NCBI GenBank assembly: GCA_963169055.1 | Contig: CAUJFU010000279.1 | Location: 1 to 34,334, forward strand | From: Myxococcota bacterium | GTDB lineage: Bacteria > Myxococcota_C > UBA6777 | DNA: 34,334 nt | Reading direction: 5' to 3' | Part shown: one piece after another, positions 7,399 through 15,906 of the stretch | Numbering within the stretch: position 1 is the stretch's first letter | Layout: each line of letters opens with the position of its first letter | Notes under the pieces: generated by a model | Databases searched by the model: none | Told to the model about the DNA's origin: nothing | Seen by the model: only the letters and a program-made list of their open reading frames with translations | Made by a program: the position numbers and the translations under genes

Positions 7399-8640
7399 AT
7401 GCGGGTGATCATCACAACATGGGGAACATCGGGAGATGTAGATCCGATGGCGGCGATTGGGAGTGCGTTGCAGGCGCGTGGGGCGGAGGTGGTGGTCTAC
7501 ACCAATCCGTATTTTGTCGGGAGGGTGGAGCAGAAAGGTCTTGAAGCGCGGGGATTTGGTGCTTCGTGGTCTCCCGATGTGTTTGCGGAGGGAAATCATC
7601 TGTCGCATCCGCATCTTGGGCCGTTGCGGGTCTGGAATGAGCTTTATGCGCCGCGATTTTTGCCGCTGTATCGGGAGATTCAGGCCGAATTAAAAACAAA
7701 GCGTGCGGACTTGGTGTTGAACCATCTTTGGTGTTTTGGTGGTCATTTTGCGGGGCAAGCAGCGGGAGTGGCAACGGGCTTTGTTTCTTTGGCACCGATA
7801 AGTTGGTTTTCGTCGGAGAATCCGGGATATCTGGGACCGCAACGTGCGCCGTACTGGCTTCGTCGTTGGTCGCTCAAGGGGCCGATGCGTTGGGTGGGAC
7901 GGGCTTTTTTTGGGAGGTCGTTGCAATCGGCGTTTCGGGAAGTGGGGCTTTCTCTTTCGCGGGATGCGTTTTTTTCGTCGGTGGCATCGTGCGCGTGCAA
8001 CGTGGGGTTGTGGTCGCCTGCGTGGCGGGCGGATGCTTCGGATGATCCTCCGAACGCTTGGACTTATGGGTTTCCGCGAGGAAGTGGCTTGCTTGCGCCA
8101 CTTGCGCCTGAGATCGAGTCTTTCTTGGCACAAGGGGAAGCCCCTGTGGTGATGGGTCTAGGGTCGGCGTTGCCGGTGCTTGCGCCGGATCTGTACCGAG
8201 AGGTTTGGCAAGCGTGCAGTCGTCTCGGTCAGCGGGCGATCTTGGTGGGCGGTCCTGCGGATCTAGTTGGGGCGAAGAAACATGAATTGTTGGTGGTTCC
8301 GTATGCTTCCTATCGTTCGCTGTTTCCGCGTGCCAAGGTTTTGATTCATCATGGCGGAATCAACTCACTCGCGGAGTCGCTCGAAACGGGCCTGCCGTCC
8401 GTAATCATCCCTTTTGCAAATGATCAATTTGATAACGCCTACCGCACCGAAGACCTCGGTGCTGCGGTCGTGTTGCCTCGTCATAAAGCCAACGCCAAAC
8501 GCATCCACCAAGCGCTGTCACGCGCTCTCACAGATCGGGCCTTACAAGCCAAGGCTTATGCTTTGGGAGAGGCGATTCGAGCGCAACCTTGTGGTGTGGA
8601 GCGTGTCGCGGATGCGATCATGGCGAAAACATGGAAGTGA
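7399..8640 (+). CDS. GT1-family glycosyltransferase (UDP-glycosyl/sterol glucosyltransferase-like)
   Basis: The 413-residue protein has the two Rossmann-like halves of GT-B enzymes. The N-terminal half begins with 'TTWGTSGDVDPMAAIGSAL', the acceptor-side loop typical of sterol and macrolide glucosyltransferases. The C-terminal half has 'PVVMGLGSALPV' and 'LIHHGGINSLAESLETGLPSVIIPFANDQFDNA' split over residues 315-350, which is the nucleotide-sugar signature. It should transfer a sugar from an activated donor to a lipid or natural-product acceptor; the acceptor is unknown. The ATG at 7399 has AGGAAG 9 nt upstream and starts exactly at the first beta strand; the frame is open further back but encodes a non-homologous tail. 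No neighbouring biosynthetic genes suggest the acceptor. Confidence 0.88.
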   Translation: MRVIITTWGTSGDVDPMAAIGSALQARGAEVVVYTNPYFVGRVEQKGLEARGFGASWSPDVFAEGNHLSHPHLGPLRVWNELYAPRFLPLYREIQAELKTKRADLVLNHLWCFGGHFAGQAAGVATGFVSLAPISWFSSENPGYLGPQRAPYWLRRWSLKGPMRWVGRAFFGRSLQSAFREVGLSLSRDAFFSSVASCACNVGLWSPAWRADASDDPPNAWTYGFPRGSGLLAPLAPEIESFLAQGEAPVVMGLGSALPVLAPDLYREVWQACSRLGQRAILVGGPADLVGAKKHELLVVPYASYRSLFPRAKVLIHHGGINSLAESLETGLPSVIIPFANDQFDNAYRTEDLGAAVVLPRHKANAKRIHQALSRALTDRALQAKAYALGEAIRAQPCGVERVADAIMAKTWK

Positions 8641-8669
8641 CAGGGGCCATCGTAGAAGAAGAGTCGAGC

Positions 8670-9323
8670 CTATGCGAGAGCAAAGAAGCGCTGTGTTTCT
8701 TTCCAGATGAGGGGCATACTGGCGATCAGGCCGTGATCATCGTCGACTTCGATCAGTTGGACGTGGGGGTGTTGTGCTGCGTAGAGGCGTGAGGACTCGA
8801 TGGGGACGACCGTGTCGCGTGTTCCGTGGATGATCAGCGTGGGGCAAGGCACAACGGGGAAAGCTGGATAGCGTGAGCTATCTTCGATAAATCCCCAATG
8901 AACGGGGGTTTGGACGCCATCTGCGTCGGGAAGCATCAGATCTCCGTCGTGTTGCCAACGCGCCATCTTGTCGGCTCCGTACATCTTAGGCCAACGCGAG
9001 ACCAGATCAAAGCCGGGGCAAAGTAAGACCAAACGAGCGACTCGTTCGGGAAAACAACTGGACCAGTAAGCGGAGAGATAACCCCCCATGCTTGAGCCGA
9101 TCAAGCACCAACGTTGGGCGTCTGTCCGAGATTCCACATCCATCTGATCAAGGCGCGCAAGCGCCCCTGTATAGGTGAGTTTGGCAAACGAAGGGTTGTT
9201 GATATCGGGGCGCAATAGCGTATGCCCCAAGGCTGCGAAAGATCCGCCGAGCATCTCACCTTTTCGAGCTTTCGGACCCGAGGCGAAGCCGTGGATGTAG
9301 GCGTAGACAAAGTCGTGGTTCAT
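8670..9323 (-). CDS. Alpha/beta hydrolase, YqiA/UPF0227-like esterase
   Basis: The 217-residue protein has the short esterase layout: 'YIHGFASGPKARKG' oxyanion region at residue 9, nucleophile elbow 'GSSMGG' (Ser78), acid in 'IIHGTRDTVVP' (Asp170), and histidine in 'DDDHGL' (His197). The N-terminal 'HGF.SSP.S.K' pattern resembles YqiA-type esterases, which cleave small acyl esters in the cytosol. I chose the ATG at 9323, at the first conserved strand with AAGGA about 11 nt upstream; a GTG at 9371 would add 16 residues. It is convergent with the glycosyltransferase (29-nt gap) and divergent from the next gene. The physiological substrate is unknown. Confidence 0.85.
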   Translation of the reverse strand: MNHDFVYAYIHGFASGPKARKGEMLGGSFAALGHTLLRPDINNPSFAKLTYTGALARLDQMDVESRTDAQRWCLIGSSMGGYLSAYWSSCFPERVARLVLLCPGFDLVSRWPKMYGADKMARWQHDGDLMLPDADGVQTPVHWGFIEDSSRYPAFPVVPCPTLIIHGTRDTVVPIESSRLYAAQHPHVQLIEVDDDHGLIASMPLIWKETQRFFALA

Positions 9324-9421
9324 TGGAAGCAAAGTCCTTTCGTTTCTGGGATTGCCTTTTGTCTCTTGCACAGGCTATCCTTGGAGGCGCGTAGGCGCAA
9401 GACAAAACAGAAGGAGGCGCG

Positions 9422-10750
9422 ATGACGAAGCGAAAGCGAGTGTTGATCTTGGGGGCGGCAGGACGGGACTTTCACAACTTTCATATGATGTATCGAGAAG
9501 AGGCTGCGGTCGAGGTGGTGGGTTTTACGGCGACACAGATCCCGAAGATCGCGGGGCGTCGTTATCCGACGGAGCTTGCGGGGCCGCTATATCCCGAAGG
9601 GATCGCGATCTACGAAGAGCGGGAGTTGGAGCGTTTGGTGCGGGAGCATGGTGTGGATGAAGTGGTGCTTTCGTACTCGGATCTTTCGCATGAAGCGGTG
9701 ATGCACCTTGCGAGTCGGTCGATTGCAGCGGGTGCATCGTTCTTTTTGCCGGGCGCGGAACAAACGATGTTGCGCTCAAGCAAGCCTGTGATCGGGGTTT
9801 TGGCGACGCGAACAGGGTGCGGAAAAAGCCAAGTGTCGCGTTATCTTGGGCGGGCGCTCAAAGCTGCGGGGAAAACGCCTGTGGTGGTGCGCCATCCGAT
9901 GCCGTATGGCGACGATTTGCGCAAGCAGCGTTTGGAGCGATTTGCGACGTACGAGGACTTTGCGCGCTACGAATGCACCATCGAAGAACGCGAAGAATAC
10001 GAAGCGCACGTTCAAGCAGGGATCGTTGTGTATGCGGGTGTGGATTACGAGGCGATCTTGCGCGAGGCCGAACAAGAGGCCGATGTCGTCTTGTGGGATG
10101 GTGGGAACAATGATCTGCCGTTCTTTCGGCCCGATTTGTGGATTACGGTGACGGATCCGCTGCGTGCAGGTCACGAACTGCGCTACCATCCCGGGGAAGC
10201 CAACCTGAGGCGAGCGGATATCGTGTTGGTCAACAAAGCGAATGCCGCCGATCCTTCGGCGTTGAAGACGCTTTTGCAAAATATCCATGCGGCGAATCCA
10301 ACGGCGCGCTGTGTGGTGGCCGACAGCGTGTTGCGTGTGGAAGATCCGTCTCTTGTGGCGGGCAAGCGGGTTCTTTGCATTGATGATGGCCCGACGCTGA
10401 CGCATGGTGAGATGGCGTTTGGAGCGGGACAGCGGGCGGCGGAGCAGTTTGGTGCGCGTGAAGTGATCGATCCACGGCCTTTTGCGGTGGGAAGTTTGCG
10501 CGATACATTGCAGAAATACCCGCATATCGGGCGGCTGTTGCCTGCGATGGGCTATTTTGCGGAACAGATCGCGGATCTCGAAGCCTCGATTCGAGCGGTG
10601 GATTGTGATGCGGTGCTGATCGCAACCCCCGTCGATCTGGGGCGATTGGTGCAGATCGAACAACCGCATACGCGGGTACATTACACCTTGGAAGATCGGG
10701 AGGGAGAGCGCTCGTTGTGGGAAGAGGTGCGCGAAGCCTTGGGACTTTGA
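9422..10750 (+). CDS. Cyclic 2,3-diphosphoglycerate synthase-like P-loop protein
   Basis: The 442-residue protein matches the family named for archaeal cyclic 2,3-diphosphoglycerate synthetase. It has an N-terminal Rossmann-like region ('VLILGAAGRDFHNF'), a central P-loop 'GVLATRTGCGKSQ' (residues 125-137), 'VRHPMPYGDDL', a Walker-B-like 'DVVLWDGGNNDLPF' near residue 220, and 'DIVLVNKANAA', which resembles a GTPase NKxD loop. The archaeal enzyme uses ATP to cyclise 2,3-diphosphoglycerate into a compatible solute. Bacterial homologues are known, but their function is less clear, so the archaeal activity should not be assumed. AAGGAGG lies upstream of the ATG. A weak terminator follows. It appears to be a single-gene unit. 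Confidence 0.8.
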   Translation: MTKRKRVLILGAAGRDFHNFHMMYREEAAVEVVGFTATQIPKIAGRRYPTELAGPLYPEGIAIYEERELERLVREHGVDEVVLSYSDLSHEAVMHLASRSIAAGASFFLPGAEQTMLRSSKPVIGVLATRTGCGKSQVSRYLGRALKAAGKTPVVVRHPMPYGDDLRKQRLERFATYEDFARYECTIEEREEYEAHVQAGIVVYAGVDYEAILREAEQEADVVLWDGGNNDLPFFRPDLWITVTDPLRAGHELRYHPGEANLRRADIVLVNKANAADPSALKTLLQNIHAANPTARCVVADSVLRVEDPSLVAGKRVLCIDDGPTLTHGEMAFGAGQRAAEQFGAREVIDPRPFAVGSLRDTLQKYPHIGRLLPAMGYFAEQIADLEASIRAVDCDAVLIATPVDLGRLVQIEQPHTRVHYTLEDREGERSLWEEVREALGL

Positions 10751-10764
10751 CGTCTATGCTCCAT

Positions 10765-10786
10765 CCCTCGAAATAGAGGGGCTTTT
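10765..10786 (+). terminator. Weak Rho-independent terminator
   Basis: CCCTC (10765-10769) pairs with GAGGG (10776-10780), with a possible extra wobble pair, and is followed by TTTT at 10783. Its position 15 nt after the stop of the cyclic-diphosphoglycerate-synthase-like gene fits. It also argues against the GTG at 10787 as the next gene's start. Confidence 0.4.
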
Positions 10787-10837
10787 GTGTTAAATCTTCG
10801 GTGGTGCCGCGCTGATGCGAGAAGGGAAAATGTTGCG

Positions 10838-13432
10838 ATGAATACAGGGTGTCCAGATGCGTTGTGGGTACGTGTGCATGCGGGGAAGCCGGTCTTTTGG
10901 ATGGGGGCAGGTGTGGTGCGTTGTATGCCTCCTGAGTGGAAAGTGTTGCGTTTGAACTGCGGTGTTGCGTGGTCGATGGGAGGCCCGCTGCATCGGGCAT
11001 ATCAGCAGATGCGCGCTTGGCTTGGCGAGCAAGTGGCCTTGTATCCGACAGAAGAAGAATCTGTGCGAGTTTCTCTGTTGGAGGAGATGCCTTTGCAGAT
11101 GTTGGAGCCGTTGTTGATCAAGTCGAGCCAGCAGCTTGCAGAGCGTTTTGCGGGGCGGATGTTGATCTGGTTTGATGCGGTCGAGCGGGCCGATCAAGGG
11201 GTGTTGTCGGCCTTGCGTCGGATGTTGTTGGCGAAAGATCCGTTGGCCTTGCCGTGGGTGTTAAGCTTTCACGAAGAACCGCAAGGAGAAGTGGCGGGGC
11301 TGTTGGCGCAATTGAGCGAGCGTTGGGGCGAAGAAGCGCGCATCGAAGGACAGGGCGAAGGGTATGTCGCTCCCGAGCGCTTTGGGTGGGAGCAGCTATC
11401 CGCGCCGATATTGCGGGTGCTTCGTGCGGGCGCTTTGGTGGGCAGCAGTTTTGAGGTCGATGCTGCGGGTTATTTGATCGGAAAAAGCAACGAAGAGGTG
11501 TTGATGTCGTTTCAGGAGGCCGTCGATCTAGGCGTGCCGTTGGTCGATTATGGCGGTGGGCATTTCTTTTTGCCGCCCAAAGCCGTCGAGCGTTTGCTTG
11601 GATCGATGTTGCCCTCGCTACGGGCGCTTTGGCATGAAAAGCTGGCGGTCTGGTTGGCGGGGGACCTCGTTCAAACGACAAAGACCCCTCAGCAGACGAA
11701 TTCCTCTCCCGTCGCTTCCGCATCGTTTGAACCTCCTGCGTCTCATGCTACGCACGAAGGCACGTTGCCCGAGACCACCGAAACCAATCTGGTTCCTTTT
11801 TCTTTGGAACGCCAACACACCAACGATTCTCAAAGAGAAGGCGCACGTGTTGTTGTGAAACGCGCCGAAGAAGCGCCGTTTTCGTCATCTCAAGACGAAA
11901 GATACAAGCGCCACGACCCACAAGAAAGAGCGGTTTCTTCTCCATCAAACGGCTCTCAAGACGCATTCGATCCATCGCTGAGCGACGAAGAACGTGCGGG
12001 GCTGTTTGCTTCGTTGTTTGATTCGGTGGAGACGGATGAGATCAAAGACGCCGCCAGAGCAGCAACAAAAACACCGCTGCCCTCACACGAAAAACAAAGC
12101 GAGAAACAGATCGAACCACAGCGTCGGCGATACGCACATCAGCCCGTTCGTTCGGCACATTCGACGCCTGCGGCATGGTCTCCAGCACACCCAAAGAATG
12201 CGCTCGGTGGTAGCGGTCTTGAAACGCGAAAGTTCCCGCACCTTCGGCCTGTGGATGTACCCAAATTAAAGCCATCGATGCCGAAAGATCGAGTGCGGAT
12301 GGCCGAGCATCTACGCGAAGCAGGCCATTTGACCGAAGCTGCCGAACAATACGTCGATGCTTCGCGAGAGGCGATGAAGGCGGGAGAGAGCCAACGTGCG
12401 TTGATGCTGATCCAGCAAGCGATCACGTTGTTGGAGGAGATGCCCGAATCACCGAACCGATCGCTGTTAGAAGCCCGAGCTTTGTTGGAATTGGGCCGCT
12501 TGCAATGGCTGGGGACCTTTCCTGATGCGACTTTTTCGCTGCAAGAAGCGTTAGCCTCGATGGATGCGGCAGAAGCAGCGCTACCTTTTGACGCGCCTCC
12601 CGAAATGGTCGGAGAGATCGCTTCATTGAAAGCGGGCGTGAGTTGTGATCTCGGAGAAGCCAAGGTGTTGGAGCGTTCATTGCGTGAGCTGACGCAGATC
12701 AGCCGTCAATTGCTTGCGGAGGGGCAACCGCTTCAAGCGGCGCGCCTGCTTAACGAGCAAGCCGCTGTGTACATCCGTTTGGGCGATCCTGTGCAAGCAA
12801 CACATCTGTTGTACCGTTCACGCGGTCTGTTTGATGATATCCTTGTCAAAGAGCCGAACCATTCGACGGCACAAGAAGAAAGCGCCGATACAGAACATCT
12901 TTTGGCACGGCTCGCGCTGCATGTCCCTTTACGGCCCGGTCGCGAAGAAGAAGCGATCGCGATGAGCCTCCAACATGCCCGAAACGCCGAGCGTTGGTAT
13001 GCCGCACAACGTCGTTTTCATGCGCTAGGCCGGGTTTGGGGGACGATGGGGCGGCTCGAACTCAAGCGCGGTCGCCTCGAAGCCGCACAACAGCGATTGA
13101 TCCAATCGCTTGAATTACAGCAACAAAGCGGCGATCTGACGGGCATGGCGCGCACACATGACGCTTTGGCGCAACTCTTTCTGCTGCAAGGCAACGAGAT
13201 CGAAGCTGTGCGCGTGTTGGGCGCCTCCATCGCGCTCAACTTTGAGAAAGGTGCGCCGCTTGGTGTGGCCTTTAATCGACGGGCTTTTGATCAGCTTTTG
13301 CAGCACCTTCAAACGCAGCGCACCACGCTCACCACCGCGCTTCAACAACAGATCCAACAAACCGAAGCTTTGTTGCTTGAGGCGGAACGAATGCTTGGGC
13401 GTGTTGCCCTGCCTCGGACCATCGGTGTCTAA
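10838..13432 (+). CDS. TPR protein with degenerate AAA-type ATPase region
   Basis: The 864-residue product has three parts. Residues 1-290 resemble the ATPase core of AAA/TPR signalling proteins, with a Walker-B-like strand 'GRMLIWFDAVERAD' and 'ILRVLRAGALVGSSFEVDAA' typical of the post-ATPase helical region, but there is no Walker A loop. Residues about 290-480 are a charged, low-complexity linker. Residues about 490-850 are helical TPR-type repeats ('LREAGHLTEAAEQYVDAS', 'LEARALLELGRLQWLG', 'GRLEAAQQRLIQSLELQ'). It is probably a cytosolic scaffold and not an active ATPase. I chose the ATG at 10838 because a terminator overlaps the region of the GTG at 10787. The stop codon lies inside the terminal inverted repeat of a MITE, so the C-terminus may have been altered by insertion. 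Confidence 0.75.
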   Translation: MNTGCPDALWVRVHAGKPVFWMGAGVVRCMPPEWKVLRLNCGVAWSMGGPLHRAYQQMRAWLGEQVALYPTEEESVRVSLLEEMPLQMLEPLLIKSSQQLAERFAGRMLIWFDAVERADQGVLSALRRMLLAKDPLALPWVLSFHEEPQGEVAGLLAQLSERWGEEARIEGQGEGYVAPERFGWEQLSAPILRVLRAGALVGSSFEVDAAGYLIGKSNEEVLMSFQEAVDLGVPLVDYGGGHFFLPPKAVERLLGSMLPSLRALWHEKLAVWLAGDLVQTTKTPQQTNSSPVASASFEPPASHATHEGTLPETTETNLVPFSLERQHTNDSQREGARVVVKRAEEAPFSSSQDERYKRHDPQERAVSSPSNGSQDAFDPSLSDEERAGLFASLFDSVETDEIKDAARAATKTPLPSHEKQSEKQIEPQRRRYAHQPVRSAHSTPAAWSPAHPKNALGGSGLETRKFPHLRPVDVPKLKPSMPKDRVRMAEHLREAGHLTEAAEQYVDASREAMKAGESQRALMLIQQAITLLEEMPESPNRSLLEARALLELGRLQWLGTFPDATFSLQEALASMDAAEAALPFDAPPEMVGEIASLKAGVSCDLGEAKVLERSLRELTQISRQLLAEGQPLQAARLLNEQAAVYIRLGDPVQATHLLYRSRGLFDDILVKEPNHSTAQEESADTEHLLARLALHVPLRPGREEEAIAMSLQHARNAERWYAAQRRFHALGRVWGTMGRLELKRGRLEAAQQRLIQSLELQQQSGDLTGMARTHDALAQLFLLQGNEIEAVRVLGASIALNFEKGAPLGVAFNRRAFDQLLQHLQTQRTTLTTALQQQIQQTEALLLEAERMLGRVALPRTIGV

Positions 13433-13547
13433 CGCGGTATCCGCAAGGTGTGTGATCGAAAGATAGTGCGTAGATGCCCTACGGTTGGGCAGCCACACCT
13501 TGCTGCCCCTACGTTTTGCGATCACACGGTGGGCGGATTTCGTATAA
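13430..13547. mobile_element. 118-bp MITE-like element, copy 1
   Basis: The reverse complement of this segment aligns nearly base for base, at identical length, with 18148-18265. Its ends are imperfect inverted repeats (TAACGCGGTATCCG at the left, complement TTATACGAAATCCG at the right). An inner pair GTGTGATCG/CGATCACAC and a central stem around GGGCAGCC follow. TA at both ends suggests TA-target insertion as in IS630/Tc1-type MITEs, which is inference. It supplies the TAA stop of the TPR gene. A possible -10 box (TATAAC, 13543-13548) lies at its right end, upstream of the lipoprotein gene. It encodes no protein. Confidence 0.75.
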
Positions 13548-13585
13548 CGTGCAACGTGTTGGATAACACAAGGAGGATCGTAACT

Positions 13586-15685
13586 ATGCCAGAATGGAGA
13601 AAGAAATTCTGGCTCCTGAGTGTGTTCTTGTTGCTGATCGTTGGGCATTGGGGATGCGGAGATCCGTGTGCAGGGCCTTTTCCTGCCGGCCAAGTCCCCG
13701 CGCAGTGCCGAGCTGAATCACAACAAGAGTCCACAACACAAGAGCCCACAACACAAGAACCTACAGCACAAGAAGAAGTTGCGGCAGAGTCCGTCGTTCC
13801 TGAGGCCCAAGAAAATCCGCTCGAAACACCAACCGAAATCCCCTCCGAAAGCAGCGTCGAGACCCCACCAAGCGAAAACGGTGAACCCGACGAACCCAAC
13901 GATGGTGCAGGAGAAGCTCTCCCTGAAACTGCGAACGAGTCGAACCGAACGGTACGACTGACGGGCATCGAGGGAGATGGCACACAGGCCGCCATCACAT
14001 ACCCACAAGGAGAGACGGCCCCCACGCAAGCCCAAGAAGCCACACGCCGATTCCAGACTTCTTGGAAGATCTTGGGTGAACATCTCGATCAATTAACGGG
14101 TTTAAAACTGGTTTCGCAAAAAGATGCTTCGATTGTTTTTACAGAAAAAGACGGTCTTCGTTTTGAAGTTGGAGGTGATGCCATGCAACGCACTGTATTG
14201 CTGCCGAAATCTTTGGTGGCGGGTTTGTTTTTTCTTTACGGTTTGATCGGACAACAAGAGATCTCTCTCGCACAGGTTTATGTTTTACAAGGAGAAAAGG
14301 GCGACAAAGGCGACGCAGGAACAAACGGCGATGGTTGTCGTATCGCCTCGACCAACAAAAATGCCCAAGGAGACACAGAGATCGTTTTTTCTTGCGCAGG
14401 CACCGCAAGCACTGTGACCGTGAGCAAAGGCGACAAGGGCAACCGTGGAGAAAAGGGTGAAACAGGCCCCGCAGGATCGGCAGGTTCGGTAGGTCCGCAA
14501 GGTTCGGCAGGTCCGCAAGGTTCGGTAGGCCCAGCAGGCCCAGCAGGCTCCATCGGTCCGCAAGGCCCGAAAGGAGATGGGTTCGACGCAACAACGGTTG
14601 CGTATGTGACGCAACTGCAAACCTCCCTCAAGATTGATGGTAGCAAAAATGCGATGATCTTCACGGGCGTGAATATCTTTGTGCAAAACGGTGCGGGAAC
14701 AACGGCAACGACGAACGGGCTTGGGAATTTGATCGTGGGCTATAACGAAGCCACGATCGCCACTCGTACGGGTTCGCACAACGTGATCGTCGGGAGTGGG
14801 CACTCCTACAGCTCGTATTCTGGGATCGCGTCGGGCGAAGGGAACACGTTGAGTGGCAGATATTCAGCCGCGATCGGCGGCCAAAGAAACACCGCCAGCG
14901 GAGAGCGTTCGGTGGTTGTGGGCGGAGAGCAGAATCAAGCGACGGCGAATAAGGCGAGTGTTTTTGGCGGAGAACAGAACCAAGCGACGGCGAGTGGGGC
15001 AGGTGTTTTTGGAGGGATGGGCAGTATCTCTTCGGGGGTTCAATCTGCGGTGCTTGGAGGAAAAACAAACACCGCGTTGGGCACCCAATCGGTGGTTGTA
15101 GGCGGATCGAACAATCGCAGCGAAGGTACACTTGTGTTGAGCGGAGGGGGAGACAGCAACATCGCTGCACAATCTCAAAGCGCCGTGATCGGCGGCCAAT
15201 CAAACAAGGCCGACGCGAATTATTCTTCGGTGTTTGGAGGGCAAAGCAACAAAACCTACGGGGCTTATAGCAGCATCGTGGGAGGGCAAAACAACTCGAC
15301 GGGTTTGTTTCTTTCGTCGGACGGACAATACGCAACCGTCGCAGGAGGCTATAGCAACGGCGGAAGAGGGAGCCACTCGTTCGCTTCTGGCGGGGCACAA
15401 AATTATGCTTACGGCCCATACAGTAGCGTGACAGGAGGGTATAAAAACTCGGCTGGTTCGACGACTGTTGCAACAGATGGCCAATACGCCACGACATCAG
15501 GCGGCCAGAACAACGTCGCAACGGGCCTATACAGCCACGTTTCAGGCGGTGCGAACAATCGGGCAGAGGCCGAGAATTCCAGCGTGAGCGGTGGTGCAAA
15601 TAACCGAACGACGGGGCTTTCAGCGAGCGTTCCGGGAGGCGTCAATCGCGTTGAAAGTGCCACTAACGGATGTTCGGGATGTTGA
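13586..15685 (+). CDS. Collagen-like / YadA-head-like surface lipoprotein
   Basis: The ATG at 13586 has AAGGAGG 9 nt upstream. The 699-residue protein starts with a signal sequence ending in 'VGHWGC' (Cys24), a plausible but non-canonical lipobox. A Glu/Pro/Thr-rich stalk with short TTQEP repeats follows to about residue 125, then a mixed region. Gly-X-Y collagen-like blocks occur at residues 236-250 and 282-332. From about residue 360 to 690 there are some 20 repeats of the trimeric-autotransporter head type ('SSVFGGQSNKA', 'SAVIGGQSNKA'), which form a left-handed beta-roll in YadA. It ends in 'NGCSGC'. There is no C-terminal YadA beta-barrel, so surface attachment would be by lipid. Trimerisation and an adhesive role are inferred from both repeat types. 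The 3' end overlaps a small repeat. Confidence 0.85.
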   Translation: MPEWRKKFWLLSVFLLLIVGHWGCGDPCAGPFPAGQVPAQCRAESQQESTTQEPTTQEPTAQEEVAAESVVPEAQENPLETPTEIPSESSVETPPSENGEPDEPNDGAGEALPETANESNRTVRLTGIEGDGTQAAITYPQGETAPTQAQEATRRFQTSWKILGEHLDQLTGLKLVSQKDASIVFTEKDGLRFEVGGDAMQRTVLLPKSLVAGLFFLYGLIGQQEISLAQVYVLQGEKGDKGDAGTNGDGCRIASTNKNAQGDTEIVFSCAGTASTVTVSKGDKGNRGEKGETGPAGSAGSVGPQGSAGPQGSVGPAGPAGSIGPQGPKGDGFDATTVAYVTQLQTSLKIDGSKNAMIFTGVNIFVQNGAGTTATTNGLGNLIVGYNEATIATRTGSHNVIVGSGHSYSSYSGIASGEGNTLSGRYSAAIGGQRNTASGERSVVVGGEQNQATANKASVFGGEQNQATASGAGVFGGMGSISSGVQSAVLGGKTNTALGTQSVVVGGSNNRSEGTLVLSGGGDSNIAAQSQSAVIGGQSNKADANYSSVFGGQSNKTYGAYSSIVGGQNNSTGLFLSSDGQYATVAGGYSNGGRGSHSFASGGAQNYAYGPYSSVTGGYKNSAGSTTVATDGQYATTSGGQNNVATGLYSHVSGGANNRAEAENSSVSGGANNRTTGLSASVPGGVNRVESATNGCSGC

Positions 15686-15807
15686 TGTGGTCTTGGTTTG
15701 GGATGTTGATGTGGTCTTGAAGGGCCACGTGGACACAAATCAGCACGAAGCATACTCAGGAGCCGAGTGGTTTGGGATGTTGATGTGATCTTGAAGGGTC
15801 GTGTGGA
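15676..15807. repeat. Three copies of a 20-nt direct repeat at the 3' end of the lipoprotein gene
   Basis: The unit GGGATGTTGATGTGGTCTTG occurs at 15676-15695 and 15700-15719, and with one mismatch at 15774-15793. The second and third copies extend to about 39 nt of similarity (15695-15733 and 15769-15807), offset by 74 nt. The first copy contains the lipoprotein stop codon (TGA within GTTGATG). It looks like local duplication of the gene's 3' end. The rest of the 15686-15906 gap shows no gene. Confidence 0.7.
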
Positions 15808-15906
15808 AGGGGGGTTTGGAGGGGAGTGGGAGGCTTGTGTGGGGAGGGTGGATTGTGTAGAACAGAAGTCACCATCTTTTTTTAAGGATAGGAGTGACGC
15901 AGTTGC

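Noticed and set aside
14440-14580. Dense short repeats that might suggest a CRISPR-like array
   Set aside because: They are in-frame Gly-X-Y collagen codons with 9-18-nt periodicity and no spacers.
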